In this document: positions 52,603 through 61,710 of the stretch, in pieces
How the letters are laid out: every line of letters starts with the position of its first letter
How positions within the stretch are numbered: position 1 is the stretch's first letter
NCBI RefSeq assembly: GCF_040719375.1
Contig: NZ_JBFDTP010000001.1
Coordinates: 1,302,001 to 1,366,000 of the forward strand
Direction of reading: 5' to 3'
Length of the DNA: 64,000 nt
Source: Clostridium sp. AN503
Lineage (GTDB): Bacteria > Bacillota > Clostridia > Lachnospirales > Lachnospiraceae
The notes under the pieces: generated by a model
What the model saw: only the letters and a program-made list of their open reading frames with translations
Database searches by the model: none
What the model was told of the DNA's origin: nothing
Made by a program: the position numbers and the translations under genes

Positions 52603-53946
52603 ATGAAGGAGAGCAGAAAGATAATAATTTTAGCAGTTTTGTTGACGCTGACCGTTGCCTGCTGCGTCCTGCTGTCCTTTCCAGGGCGTGGTGAAAGCGA
52701 GGGAACATCAGAGGAGATGCCTGTGGTCACAGCGGTCAGCGCAGGGGATGTGCGGGCGGTCGCACTGATCAATGAGACTGGTTCCATCGGGCTTTTGAAC
52801 CTGCCGGAGGGGATCGCCGTCGATGGCGCGGATGCAGCAGAATATTCACAGAGCAAGTTGATCACGATTGTTTACAGCCTTTCCCACTTAAAAGCGCAGC
52901 GGGCGTTTGCTGCGCCCGAGGATCAGGCAGAGAAGGATGTATACGGTTTTTCCGAGCCGTCGGCCCAGGTCAGCCTGCTGCTTGAGGATACAACCATACG
53001 GCTGGTATTGGGGAGAAGATCACCTGTCAGCGGGGAGCATTATCTCAAGGTGGAGGGAGACCCTGCGGTCTATATGGTTGATGAGGAGACCTCGGAGATG
53101 ATGCTTCAGTCGGTATCAGACCTGCGCGACTTATCCATGTATCCGGCGCTGACTCAGGAAACGTTAAAGGGTCTCACGCAGATCAAGATCACAAACCCCA
53201 AGGGGGAGATCGTCCTTCAGCAGATCGCGTCGGATACTGTCAGCAGCTTCTATGGCATGACCAGCCCGGTGACGGCTGTTTTGGACTGGAAAAATGTGGA
53301 CAATGCGGTGCTGAACCCGCTCCGGGAATTGCTGCCAAAGCATTTTGTATCGGATGATAAGCCCCTTTCGGATTACGGCCTGGATGAGCCTGAATTCACT
53401 TTGGAGCTAACCATTTCCGGCAATACCTATACCTGCGGGTTTGCGCAGAAGAATCCCGACACCTGGTACTGCGCCAATCTGGCGGGAACACTTGTCAGTG
53501 AGATCGACGCTTCCACCGCTGAATTACTGCAGACTGATTTTATGGATCTGATCGGCGGCAGTATCTATACCGCAGCGGCGGCTGATGTTTCCCTTCTGAG
53601 CGCAAAATACGGCGAAAAAGTGGTCGAACTGGAGCTTACGGGCGAATCTGCCGCGCTGACCGGATATGTGGGGGATCGTCAGATGGATTATCTGGAGGTG
53701 CTGGATTTTTACGACAGGATCGATTCCATACCTGCCGCAGCCGTGTACGATGAGACAGAGCCTTTGGCCTCAGCTCCGGTCCTTACGCTGACTGTGAGCA
53801 GACGGAATGGAAGCGAGGATATCCTGGAATTTTATCCGGTCCCCAAGCGCCAGTGCGCTGTTTATGTGAACGGGGCCTGTGAGTTTACAACCTATGCAGC
53901 TGTGGTATCGGATATCATGGAGGCGTTTGACCGGTTGGGGACGTAG
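52603..53946 (+). CDS. DUF4340 membrane-anchored protein
   Basis: This 447-residue protein has an N-terminal membrane anchor (IIILAVLLTLTVACCVLLSF) and repeated DUF4340-type units (YGFSEPSAQVSLLLEDTTIR; YGLDEPEFTLELTISGNTYT). Such proteins are usually encoded after GldG-like genes and lie outside the cell. No enzymatic motif is visible. It is last in the operon, before a terminator. Confidence 0.85.
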   Translation: MKESRKIIILAVLLTLTVACCVLLSFPGRGESEGTSEEMPVVTAVSAGDVRAVALINETGSIGLLNLPEGIAVDGADAAEYSQSKLITIVYSLSHLKAQRAFAAPEDQAEKDVYGFSEPSAQVSLLLEDTTIRLVLGRRSPVSGEHYLKVEGDPAVYMVDEETSEMMLQSVSDLRDLSMYPALTQETLKGLTQIKITNPKGEIVLQQIASDTVSSFYGMTSPVTAVLDWKNVDNAVLNPLRELLPKHFVSDDKPLSDYGLDEPEFTLELTISGNTYTCGFAQKNPDTWYCANLAGTLVSEIDASTAELLQTDFMDLIGGSIYTAAAADVSLLSAKYGEKVVELELTGESAALTGYVGDRQMDYLEVLDFYDRIDSIPAAAVYDETEPLASAPVLTLTVSRRNGSEDILEFYPVPKRQCAVYVNGACEFTTYAAVVSDIMEAFDRLGT

Positions 53947-53951
53947 CATAA

Positions 53952-54009
53952 AAGAATACCGGCGGAATCCGGAGTGCATGACTGCATCCCGGATCCCGCC
54001 GGTATTTTC
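53952..54009. terminator. Terminator between convergent genes
   Basis: GAATACCGGCGG pairs with CCGCCGGTATTTTC, with T-run on the plus side and a weaker A-rich side, serving the DUF4340 and mecA transcripts. Confidence 0.7.
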
Positions 54010-54051
54010 TAATGTTTTTATTCTGCAATAAAGTCAGGAGATGGCCTCTCT

Positions 54052-54822
54052 TTAGATCAGCGCCAGCTTCTGCAGGGCCTGGTCGTGGATGATCACCTCA
54101 TAGTGTTCCCGATAGTAAGCCTCGCTGGCGGCCTCCTGCTTCACCTTCTCCCCGTACTCGGCAAGGATGTTGCAGAGACGGCTGAAGGTAAGTGGATCGG
54201 TGCCTTCACTGGACAGTACCAGATAGTACTGGGATGTGCCGGGCTTCTTATACAGGGTGCTGCGCCCGGGGTTGACCGGAGCGGTCACTTTGCCGGCGTC
54301 AGTTGCTTCATCCAGGCTGCCAAACCGGTAGATCCGGGTCTGGATCGCCGGGGACTCCTCTGCGCCAGACTCCTGTACGGCGTCTGCATCTGTCTTCAGC
54401 CCGGTCTCCGTGCTGCCTGCCGGTTCAGAAGGCAGGCCAAGCATATCCTTTTTCAAGAAATCCAGCAGCCCGTCCGCGCCTTCTAAAAGTTCGCTGGAAA
54501 GCCCGCCAAACAGCCCATCCTGATCCTCCTCGGACGGTGGGGCAAACTTGGAAAAACGGGTATCCAGTTCTTCCGGGTCTTCTATCTTGGTGATGACCAG
54601 CATCACGCTCTCGTTGGAAAGCGGGATCGCTTCGACCATCAACGGAATATCCTCTGCATCAAATCCGACTTCATTGGAGGCCTTCTGAATCATCTCGCGA
54701 AACAGATTACGAGCTTTCTCGCTTCCGTAGGCAAGCTCGCCCAGGTTCAAGTTGCGTACACTCAAGTCAAAACTGGTCAACGTGCAGCGTATCTGGTTTT
54801 CATTAATCCGTTCTATCTTCAT
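54052..54822 (-). CDS. mecA: MecA-type adaptor protein
   Basis: The 256-residue protein starts MKIERINENQIRCTLTSFDL and has the N-terminal substrate-recognition domain of MecA. A charged variable linker (about 100-165) precedes the C-terminal domain that binds ClpC. MecA delivers targets such as ComK or stress factors to ClpCP. Predicted promoter at 54887-54916 (minus). Confidence 0.88.
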   Translation of the reverse strand: MKIERINENQIRCTLTSFDLSVRNLNLGELAYGSEKARNLFREMIQKASNEVGFDAEDIPLMVEAIPLSNESVMLVITKIEDPEELDTRFSKFAPPSEEDQDGLFGGLSSELLEGADGLLDFLKKDMLGLPSEPAGSTETGLKTDADAVQESGAEESPAIQTRIYRFGSLDEATDAGKVTAPVNPGRSTLYKKPGTSQYYLVLSSEGTDPLTFSRLCNILAEYGEKVKQEAASEAYYREHYEVIIHDQALQKLALI

Positions 54823-54852
54823 AAGATCACTCCCCTCCGTGTGGTAGTTTAG

Positions 54853-54916
54853 GGAAACTGCAAAAAGAATCTAGTTTCCTAATTTAATTATAATATATGA
54901 TATAGGGAAAAGGCAA
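54853..54916 (-). promoter_or_regulatory. mecA promoter and leader inverted repeat
   Basis: On the minus strand TTGCCT (54911-54916) and TATAAT (54887-54892) are 18 bases apart. Just downstream, AGTTTCC (54873-54879) and GGAAACT (54853-54859) form a perfect 7-base inverted repeat with a 13-base spacer, at the transcript start. Confidence 0.5.
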
Positions 54917-54988
54917 TTCTTATGTAGAAAAATTCAGGAAAATTTAAGTATTCTTTTTTCAAAAATGACGGAAACTTTAAAAGAATGT

Positions 54989-55016
54989 CAATAATCTTGT
55001 AAATAAAAGATTATTG
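54989..55016. promoter_or_regulatory. Perfect inverted repeat ahead of the AbiEi gene
   Basis: CAATAATCTT and AAGATTATTG are 10-base perfect arms around 8 bases, ending 30 bases before the start codon. AbiEi-type antitoxins repress their own promoters through such inverted repeats, so this is the likely operator. Confidence 0.6.
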
Positions 55017-55046
55017 ATTTATTATTAAAGAGAAGGAGGAATCAGA

Positions 55047-55811
55047 ATGCTTGCAAATTATGAAAAACTTTTAGATCTAAAATGTTTCTCCCACAAAGAC
55101 GCCATGCAGTTGTTCGGCGATGCGCGCAGGACGACCAATATCCTGTATGCGTTGAAGAAAAAAGGGCTGATCCGGTCGGTGCGCCGGGACTGTTATGCCG
55201 TGGTAAGCTTAAAGACCAGGGAACTGGCGGCGACCCCTTTTGAGATCGCATCCCACATTGCTGAAAACACCTGGATATCCCATCTCTCTGCGTTTGAATA
55301 TTACGGCGCGGCGGACCGCAGGGGCGGGGATGTCTGGGTATCGTCGGAAACCAGTTTCCGGGAATTTGAGTTCGACGGCTGCCGGTATCACTGCCTGTCC
55401 GGGATGGGCGGTTTTGGCATCCTGGAGCGGGAGGGCGTCCGGGTGACGGATCTGGAGCGGACCATACTGGACGGAATCCGGGATATGGGAAAGCTTGGGG
55501 GGACAAAGGAACTGGCCGGCTGTCTGGAGCGTATGCCCCCTGTCAGGGAACAGGTGATGCTGGATTATCTGGAGCGGTATCAGAATCAGTTTCTGTATCA
55601 AAAAGCCGGCTACCTGCTTTCCTATTTCCCGCAGATGGGGCTGACAGAGGCATTTTTTGACTGCTGCAGATGCTATAAGGGACAGAGTTCCCGCTATCTC
55701 TATGGGGGCCCGGGAACCGGGGGATGTACCTTTTTGAAGGAGTGGAACTTATGCGTGCCGGAGGATCTGCTGCAGTTGATGGAAGAAAGGGGGATAAAAG
55801 AGATGGTTTAA
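55047..55811 (+). CDS. AbiEi-type antitoxin/regulator domain protein, no toxin partner
   Basis: The 254-residue protein has the N-terminal winged helix of AbiEi (HKDAMQLFGDARRTTNILYA) and the AbiEi core (ISHLSAFEYYGA; VTDLERTILDGIR). In type IV systems it is followed by a nucleotidyltransferase toxin (AbiEii). Here nothing coding follows for over 270 bases, so it is an orphan or a regulator. A perfect inverted repeat lies in its promoter. Confidence 0.8.
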   Translation: MLANYEKLLDLKCFSHKDAMQLFGDARRTTNILYALKKKGLIRSVRRDCYAVVSLKTRELAATPFEIASHIAENTWISHLSAFEYYGAADRRGGDVWVSSETSFREFEFDGCRYHCLSGMGGFGILEREGVRVTDLERTILDGIRDMGKLGGTKELAGCLERMPPVREQVMLDYLERYQNQFLYQKAGYLLSYFPQMGLTEAFFDCCRCYKGQSSRYLYGGPGTGGCTFLKEWNLCVPEDLLQLMEERGIKEMV

Positions 55812-55841
55812 AGGGCGGAAACAAGAACTGTATGAAAAATG

Positions 55842-55955
55842 CATGAAGTTTTGCTCCATATATAAAGCTTAACTTCATGAAAAGATGGAAAATAATAAAA
55901 ATCATAAAGTTTTTCTCCATAAACTATTGACATTAAGGTTGTGATTGCATATAAT
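55842..55955 (+). promoter_or_regulatory. Promoter and repeated operators of the RpiR sugar operon
   Basis: TTGACA (55927-55932) and TATAAT (55950-55955) are 17 bases apart. Upstream lie two copies of a 19-base motif: CATGAAGTTTTGCTCCATA (55842-55860) and CATAAAGTTTTTCTCCATA (55903-55921), 61 bases apart, plus the inverted copy AACTTCATG (55871-55879). The imperfect TGAAG-N5-CTCCA form resembles RpiR-family operators. No gene was seen in 55812-56088. Confidence 0.6.
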
Positions 55956-56088
55956 AAACCTAACAAGTTGCACAAAATATTGTTTTGAAAGTATAAATTA
56001 TTAAAAAAACTTACAAAAACAGGTGCAAAAATGCATTCAAGCCGTCGCGGAGTAAAACTTCTTAAAATAAGAGAAAGGCGGATTGAGT

Positions 56089-56907
56089 ATGGTATTTGCG
56101 AAGATCAGACAGACATACAACGACATGTTCCAGGCGGAAAAGAAAGTGGCGGACTACATACTGGACCATCCGAAAGAAGTGCTTGACATGAATATTTCGG
56201 AGCTGGCTAAGGAGAGCAACACCAGCGACGCTACGATCATCAGGATGTGCAAGCACATCGGATATACCGGGTTCTACCAGCTGAAGATATCACTGGCGAG
56301 CAGTGTAAACAATGCCAATGAGAGCCGGAAGATCGATAAGCCGGAGGATATCGCGGAGTATTTTGAGAAGGTTGCATCCATGCTGAAAAGCGTGGTGAAC
56401 AATATTGATATGGACACGCTGGCGGAGAGCGTCAAGGTGATCTCAAGGGCCGGCACGGTGTACACCACAGGCTGGGGCAACACCAATGAGATCGCATCGG
56501 ATCTTGCGCACCGGCTGACAAGGCTGGGCATCCGGAGCTTCAATTCCGATATCCCGGAGTACACCATAAGGAGCCTTGGCCTTGGGAATGAGCAGGACGT
56601 GGTGGTTGCGGTCAGCCATTCAGGGGAGGCCCTGCACGTGATCGACACACTGGGGATGGCGAGGGAATGGGGGATGAAGACCATCCTGATCACCAACAAT
56701 TCCAGATCGACGGCGGCGGGTGTGGCGGACTATATCCTGAGCACGGATTCCAAAGAGATCTCAGCCCTGTTTGAGGAGGTCGGCGGGGAGTCCCATATCC
56801 TGGAGCTGATCATCGTGGACGCAGTCCTCTACTTCCTGCAGAAGAATGAGAATATGCTGCAGCGCAGCGACCAGGCGGAGTTTATATTATCACATTACAA
56901 AGTTTAA
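56089..56907 (+). CDS. MurR/RpiR-family transcriptional regulator
   Basis: This 272-residue regulator has an N-terminal RpiR helix-turn-helix (ISELAKESNTSDATIIRMCK) and a C-terminal SIS domain (VYTTGWGNTNEIASDLAHRL; VVVAVSHSGEALHVIDTLGM) that binds phosphosugars. Start ATG 56089 has AAAGGCGG; a TTG two codons earlier is open. It is the first gene of the sugar operon and likely controls it through the upstream repeats. Confidence 0.88.
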   Translation: MVFAKIRQTYNDMFQAEKKVADYILDHPKEVLDMNISELAKESNTSDATIIRMCKHIGYTGFYQLKISLASSVNNANESRKIDKPEDIAEYFEKVASMLKSVVNNIDMDTLAESVKVISRAGTVYTTGWGNTNEIASDLAHRLTRLGIRSFNSDIPEYTIRSLGLGNEQDVVVAVSHSGEALHVIDTLGMAREWGMKTILITNNSRSTAAGVADYILSTDSKEISALFEEVGGESHILELIIVDAVLYFLQKNENMLQRSDQAEFILSHYKV

Positions 56908-56934
56908 GTATCAGGGAAGGTGACGGAGCGCAGA

Positions 56935-57900
56935 ATGGACAGTTATGTTATTGGAATTGACGTAGGTGGGACCAATGTGAAGATCATGATCATGGACGAG
57001 GGCCGCCATCCGGCGGCCAGGCGCTCCATACCGACCCGGCGGGAAACAGGCTATGAGGAGATATCAGACCGCATCATTGCAGCAATAGAAGACATGATGG
57101 CGGGACATCACATTGACCGGGAAGCGGTCAGGGCAGTTGCCATGGGGCTTCCCGGGACCGTGGACACGAAAAAGAATGTTACGGTGCGCTTGTCGGCGCT
57201 TTACTGGGATGGATTTAATCCCTGTGAGAAGATCGGGAGATATTTTGACAGACCTTATTTTATTGAAAATGACGCCAATATCAATGCATATGGCGAGTAT
57301 ATATTTGGCTGCAACGGCGGTGCGGACAACCTGGCCCTGGTGACATTGGGGACTGGAGTGGGATGCGGGATCATCCTGGACGGAAAGATTGCCGGGGGCG
57401 CCAACAATATGGCGGCGGAGCTGGGGCATATGATCATCGATGCGGACGGCGGCGCCCGCTGCCTCTGCGGGAAGCGGGGGCATTTAGAGGGCTACTGTTC
57501 AGGCGTGGCATTGACGAGGGAGGCGCTGGCGATGATGGCAGCGTATCCGGATACGGCGCTTGTGGAGTATCAGCGGGAAAATGGAGGTATTTTTGACAAT
57601 GCAATGGTGACGAAAGGATATGAGGCGGGAGACAGGGTATGCCGGGAACTGATGGAACGGTATGCTCATTATTTATCCGTTGGGCTGGCTAATGTGATGA
57701 CCATGTTTAACCCGGAGCTGATCTTACTGGGGGGCGGCATCTCAAACGCAGGCGATATCCTGACCGGACCGGTGAACCGGCTCTGCCGGGAGCTGGTGCT
57801 CAGCGAACGGTCTTACTGCCCGGTAAAGCGGGCGACGCTGGGGCCGGAGGCGGGAATGTACGGGGCCTGCGCCCTGGCGCTGCAGAGACTTGGGCGGTGA
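56935..57900 (+). CDS. ROK-family sugar kinase
   Basis: The 321-residue kinase has the ATP phosphate motif IGIDVGGTNVKIMIMD, the ROK Asp/Glu region and the zinc site GGARCLCGKRGHLEGYCSG. The start ATG 56935 has GGAG; a GTG five codons earlier has poorer spacing. Its position between an RpiR regulator and an RbsABC importer resembles the E. coli allose cluster, but the sugar is unknown. Confidence 0.87.
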   Translation: MDSYVIGIDVGGTNVKIMIMDEGRHPAARRSIPTRRETGYEEISDRIIAAIEDMMAGHHIDREAVRAVAMGLPGTVDTKKNVTVRLSALYWDGFNPCEKIGRYFDRPYFIENDANINAYGEYIFGCNGGADNLALVTLGTGVGCGIILDGKIAGGANNMAAELGHMIIDADGGARCLCGKRGHLEGYCSGVALTREALAMMAAYPDTALVEYQRENGGIFDNAMVTKGYEAGDRVCRELMERYAHYLSVGLANVMTMFNPELILLGGGISNAGDILTGPVNRLCRELVLSERSYCPVKRATLGPEAGMYGACALALQRLGR

Positions 57901-57955
57901 TCGGCAGGGACGTCACAGGAATGTACGGCAAGTTGACATAAGGAGGGGGAGTTAC

Positions 57956-59458
57956 ATGGCAGACCAGTTTATTTTGGAATGTAAGGGCGTTTCCAAATCA
58001 TTCGGCGGTACTCATGCCTTGAAGAATGTTGATTTTCGGTTGAAAAAAGGGGAAGTGCATTCGCTTTTGGGGGAAAACGGTGCAGGAAAATCCACCTTGA
58101 TGAAGATCATCATTGGCCTTTACCGGGCAGATGAGGGCGGGATATTTTTTGATGGACAGCCCTACAGCGCCAGGGGACCGGCGGATGCGATCGCAAAGGG
58201 GATCTCGATGATACACCAGGAGCTGAATCCTGAGCCGCACCTGTCGATCGCGGAGAGTATTTTCCTAAACCGGGAGGACACGAAGGGGATCTTCCTGAAC
58301 AAGAGGGCGACCAATGAAAAGGCGCAGAAGATCCTGGACAATTTCGGCTTCAAAAAGAGCGCGGTCACCCTGATGGAGGATCTGACGCTGGCGGAGGCGC
58401 AGATGGTGGAGATCATCCGTGCGGTATCCTGCAACGCCAAGGTCATCATCATGGACGAACCTACGTCCTCCCTGGATGCGGAGGAGACGAACCATCTGTT
58501 CCGCACGATCCGGGAGCTGAAGGAGCACGGGGTTGCGATCATCTACATATCCCACAGGATGGATGAGATCTACCAGATATCAGATTCCGTTTCCGTTTTC
58601 CGGGACGGCTCCTATATCGGGAGCCACGGTATCCATGATGTTTCCAGGGAAGCGCTGATCAGCATGATGGTAGGGCGGAAGGTGGAGAATATCTTTCCGA
58701 AGGTGGACTGTCCGATCGGGGAAGTGGTGTTTAAGGCGGAAAACCTCTGCGGAAACGGGTTTCGGGATATCAGCTTTGAGGTCCATGCAGGGGAGATCCT
58801 TGGATTCACCGGGCTGGTCGGTTCCGGGCGGAGCGAGACCATGCGGGCCATATTCGGCCTGGACCCTCTGAGCAGCGGGAAGATGTATCTAAACGGCAGG
58901 GAGATCCATATCAAAAGTCCCACGGACGCAGTCAGGCTGGGGATCGCCATGGTTAATGAGGACCGTAAAGAATATGGGCTCTGCCTTCACCGTTCCATCC
59001 GGGAGAACATCTCCCTTCCAAGCCTGCCGGAGCGCCAGAAAAAACTGCTTCTGAATGCAGGAAAGGAGCGGAAAGAGGTGGAGGAGGTTTCCAAACAGCT
59101 GACGGTCAAGGCAGCGGGGCTGGAGGCGGAGGCGTACTCCTTATCGGGCGGAAACCAGCAGAAGGTGGTGCTCTCCAAATGGATCATGGCGAAACCAAAA
59201 CTCCTGATCCTGGATGAGCCGACCCGGGGCGTTGACGTGGGGGCCAAATCAGAGATCCATGCCCTGATGAGCAGATTTGCCTCGGAGGGGATGGCGATCA
59301 TCATGATATCTTCTGAGCTTCCGGAGGTCATGGGGATGAGCGATAACCTGGTGATCTACCACGAGGGAAGGATCAAGGGAACCGTGAACAGAAGCGAGGT
59401 TTTGAGCGGAGAAGAGACCCAGGAAACGATCCTGACAAAAGAATTTGGCGGACTGTAA
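57956..59458 (+). CDS. Sugar ABC transporter ATP-binding protein (RbsA/MglA type)
   Basis: The 500-residue protein contains two ATPase domains. The first has Walker A GENGAGKST and signature LTLAEAQMVEI, the second a degenerate Walker A GLVGSGRSE and signature LSGGNQQKVVLSKWI. Start ATG 57956 follows AAGGAGGGGGA. Partner genes are the RbsC-like permease and RbsB-like binding protein. Confidence 0.92.
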   Translation: MADQFILECKGVSKSFGGTHALKNVDFRLKKGEVHSLLGENGAGKSTLMKIIIGLYRADEGGIFFDGQPYSARGPADAIAKGISMIHQELNPEPHLSIAESIFLNREDTKGIFLNKRATNEKAQKILDNFGFKKSAVTLMEDLTLAEAQMVEIIRAVSCNAKVIIMDEPTSSLDAEETNHLFRTIRELKEHGVAIIYISHRMDEIYQISDSVSVFRDGSYIGSHGIHDVSREALISMMVGRKVENIFPKVDCPIGEVVFKAENLCGNGFRDISFEVHAGEILGFTGLVGSGRSETMRAIFGLDPLSSGKMYLNGREIHIKSPTDAVRLGIAMVNEDRKEYGLCLHRSIRENISLPSLPERQKKLLLNAGKERKEVEEVSKQLTVKAAGLEAEAYSLSGGNQQKVVLSKWIMAKPKLLILDEPTRGVDVGAKSEIHALMSRFASEGMAIIMISSELPEVMGMSDNLVIYHEGRIKGTVNRSEVLSGEETQETILTKEFGGL

Positions 59459-59473
59459 GGGAGGATGGGACAA

Positions 59474-60451
59474 ATGGTGAAAGAGAAAAAAGAAGAAAAG
59501 ATGATACTGGGGATGCCCTCCAGTACCTTTATGAAAAAATACGGGATTTTTATCATTTTGCTGATGATGATCGGGTTTATGTGCGTGGCGTCGCCCACCT
59601 TCCGCACCGGCGGGAATGTGATCAGTATCCTCCAGCAGGTGTCCGTCAACGGCGTGCTTGCGCTGGGCATGGTGTTTGTCATCTGCGCAGGCGGCATCGA
59701 CTTGTCCATCGGCTCCATGCTGGCGCTCACCTCAGTTGTGATCGGTGAGACTCTGAAGCGGTCGGACAGCATGTGGGCGGCGATCCTCCTGTCGATCCTG
59801 GTCTGTGCGTTCTTTGGGCTGGTCAACGGTGTACTGATCTCCAGGTTCAACCTGTTTCCGTTTGTTGTGACCCTGGCGACCCAGCTGGTCATCCGCGGCG
59901 TCGGCTATATCATATCGGATGGACGGACTGTTACGCTGACCAACAAGAGCTTCCGGCGGATCGGGCTTGGCAAGTTTGCAGGGGTAGTACCCAACTCCAT
60001 CATCATCCTGATCGGGGTTGCGGTTGTGGCCTATATCCTGCTTCACTGGACTAAATTTGGGCGTTATATCTATGCAGTAGGCGGAAATATCAATGCGGCG
60101 ACCGCATCCGGCGTCAAGGTGTTCTGGACCAGGACCATGTCCTTTGTGTGGATGGGCGTCTGCGCAGCCATTGCCGGTGTCATCCTCACCAGCCGTATCA
60201 ACGCGTCCCAGCCCAACATCGGGCTTGGATATGAGACGGATGCCATTGCGGCCTGTGTCATCGGCGGCACGTCTTTTGCGGGTGGCGTGGCGACCATTCC
60301 GGGGACGTTGATCGGCGTGGCGATCATGGGCGTTATCTACAACGGCATGAACCTTTTGAGGATCAGCTCTTATTACCAGACAGTGACCAAGGGGCTTTTG
60401 GTGCTTGGGGCGGTACTGCTGGATATCTATATCAATAAAAAACGGAGCTAG
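59474..60451 (+). CDS. Sugar ABC permease (RbsC type)
   Basis: This 325-residue membrane protein has about ten helices with the RbsC motifs FVICAGGIDLSIGSMLALTS and AIAACVIGGTSFAGGVATIP. The ATG at 59465 sits directly after GGGAGG, so ATG 59474 with nine-base spacing is preferred. Confidence 0.9.
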   Translation: MVKEKKEEKMILGMPSSTFMKKYGIFIILLMMIGFMCVASPTFRTGGNVISILQQVSVNGVLALGMVFVICAGGIDLSIGSMLALTSVVIGETLKRSDSMWAAILLSILVCAFFGLVNGVLISRFNLFPFVVTLATQLVIRGVGYIISDGRTVTLTNKSFRRIGLGKFAGVVPNSIIILIGVAVVAYILLHWTKFGRYIYAVGGNINAATASGVKVFWTRTMSFVWMGVCAAIAGVILTSRINASQPNIGLGYETDAIAACVIGGTSFAGGVATIPGTLIGVAIMGVIYNGMNLLRISSYYQTVTKGLLVLGAVLLDIYINKKRS

Positions 60452-60470
60452 AACAGATTTCTTAATGAAG

Positions 60471-60496
60471 CTTTTTTCGGGCGCGCCGAATAAAAG
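60471..60496 (+). other. Intercistronic hairpin before the binding-protein gene
   Basis: CTTTTTTCGG and CCGAATAAAAG form an imperfect hairpin around GCGCG in the 117-base gap between permease and binding protein. It has no T-run, so it may protect the mRNA of the binding protein rather than end transcription. Confidence 0.35.
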
Positions 60497-60568
60497 ATAG
60501 ATGCAAGAAAAGAAGTACAACACAAAATACGAAAAGTGAAAAGACAAAGTGCAAAACAGGAGGGTAAC

Positions 60569-61627
60569 ATGAAGAGAAGATTAAGTGCGTTTCTTATGGC
60601 ATCAGCACTGGTAGTCAGCCTTACGGCATGCGGTTCCTCTGAGCCGGCGGCAACGAAAGCTCCGGAGACCACAAAAGCGGCGGAAGCGGCTGCGCCGGAG
60701 ACGAAGGGAGAAGCAAAGGATACGGCAGCAGCCGAAGCTAAAGCAGATAAGCCAGATAAGCCGGTTAAGATCGGCTGGCTGCAGAAGAACCAGTCTAATG
60801 CGTTTGAGTTGGTCATCAATGGCGGGGGCGAGGAGCTTTTAGAGCAGGCCAAGGCGGATGGTATCGTGGAGGAATATTATCTGTTTGACGGGCAGACCGA
60901 TCCGTCCATCCAGGTAAGCCAGGCCGCTGACCTTGTAAATCTGGGCGTGGATGCGGTGATCATGCAGCCTGCGGAGATGGATGGGTCTGCGCCGGTGGTG
61001 GATATCTGCCATGAGGCGGGGATTCCGGTTGTTCTGGTAAATGCCCTGACATCCAACGCAGATGATTGTGAAGGCCTTTCCGTTTCCAACGATGTGGAGG
61101 CGGGCGAGCTGCTTGCAAACTTTGTGCTGGATGAGCTTGGCGATACCGGCAAATATGCGCATCTTCAGGGTATCATTGGCAACACCGCGGCAATCCAGAG
61201 AACCGAAGGCATCCATAACGTGATGGATCAGCAGGCAGGCTGGGAGATGCTTGAGGAGCAGTCGGCAGAGTGGAGCGGCGATAAGGCTTCCCGCTTTACC
61301 CAGGACTGGATCGCGCTGTACGGTGACGAGTTAAAAGCGATCATGTGCGACAACGACGATATGGCAGTGGCGGCAAGGCTTGCATGCCTTGAGGCAGGCA
61401 GAGAAGACATCGTCTGCATCGGCGTTGACGCGACAGAGGCGGCGTTGGCGATGGTAGCGGACGGGGAGCTGCATGGAACCGTCCGTCAGGATGGTCATGA
61501 GCAGGGCCGTACTGCAGTAGAAAAGGCGATCGCCCTGGCACAGGGAAAAGAAGTAGAGCAGAAGACCGTCATCCCGTTTACCGTGGTGACGAAGGACAAT
61601 GTAGCTGAGTTCTATCCGGCAAAATAA
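60569..61627 (+). CDS. Sugar-binding lipoprotein (RbsB type)
   Basis: The 352-residue periplasmic-binding protein has lipobox LTAC (Cys21), an Ala/Glu/Lys-rich linker, and the type I fold starting KIGWLQKNQSNAFELVINGG. The segment MCDNDDMAVAARLACLEAGR is the ribose/galactose-binding type. Start ATG 60569 has AGGAGGG. It is the substrate receptor of the operon. Confidence 0.9.
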   Translation: MKRRLSAFLMASALVVSLTACGSSEPAATKAPETTKAAEAAAPETKGEAKDTAAAEAKADKPDKPVKIGWLQKNQSNAFELVINGGGEELLEQAKADGIVEEYYLFDGQTDPSIQVSQAADLVNLGVDAVIMQPAEMDGSAPVVDICHEAGIPVVLVNALTSNADDCEGLSVSNDVEAGELLANFVLDELGDTGKYAHLQGIIGNTAAIQRTEGIHNVMDQQAGWEMLEEQSAEWSGDKASRFTQDWIALYGDELKAIMCDNDDMAVAARLACLEAGREDIVCIGVDATEAALAMVADGELHGTVRQDGHEQGRTAVEKAIALAQGKEVEQKTVIPFTVVTKDNVAEFYPAK

Positions 61628-61641
61628 AAAGACTTTTTACT

Positions 61642-61680
61642 GGCCCGCATCTTCCAGACGCGAAGGTACGGGCCATTTTT
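61642..61680 (+). terminator. Terminator or attenuator hairpin
   Basis: GGCCCG pairs with CGGGCC around an inner stem, followed by five T. It lies between the binding protein and the isomerase gene and could limit readthrough to the downstream enzymes. Confidence 0.7.
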
Positions 61681-61710
61681 GACCAATTTTTGGGGAAAAC
61701 GAGGTGGAAA

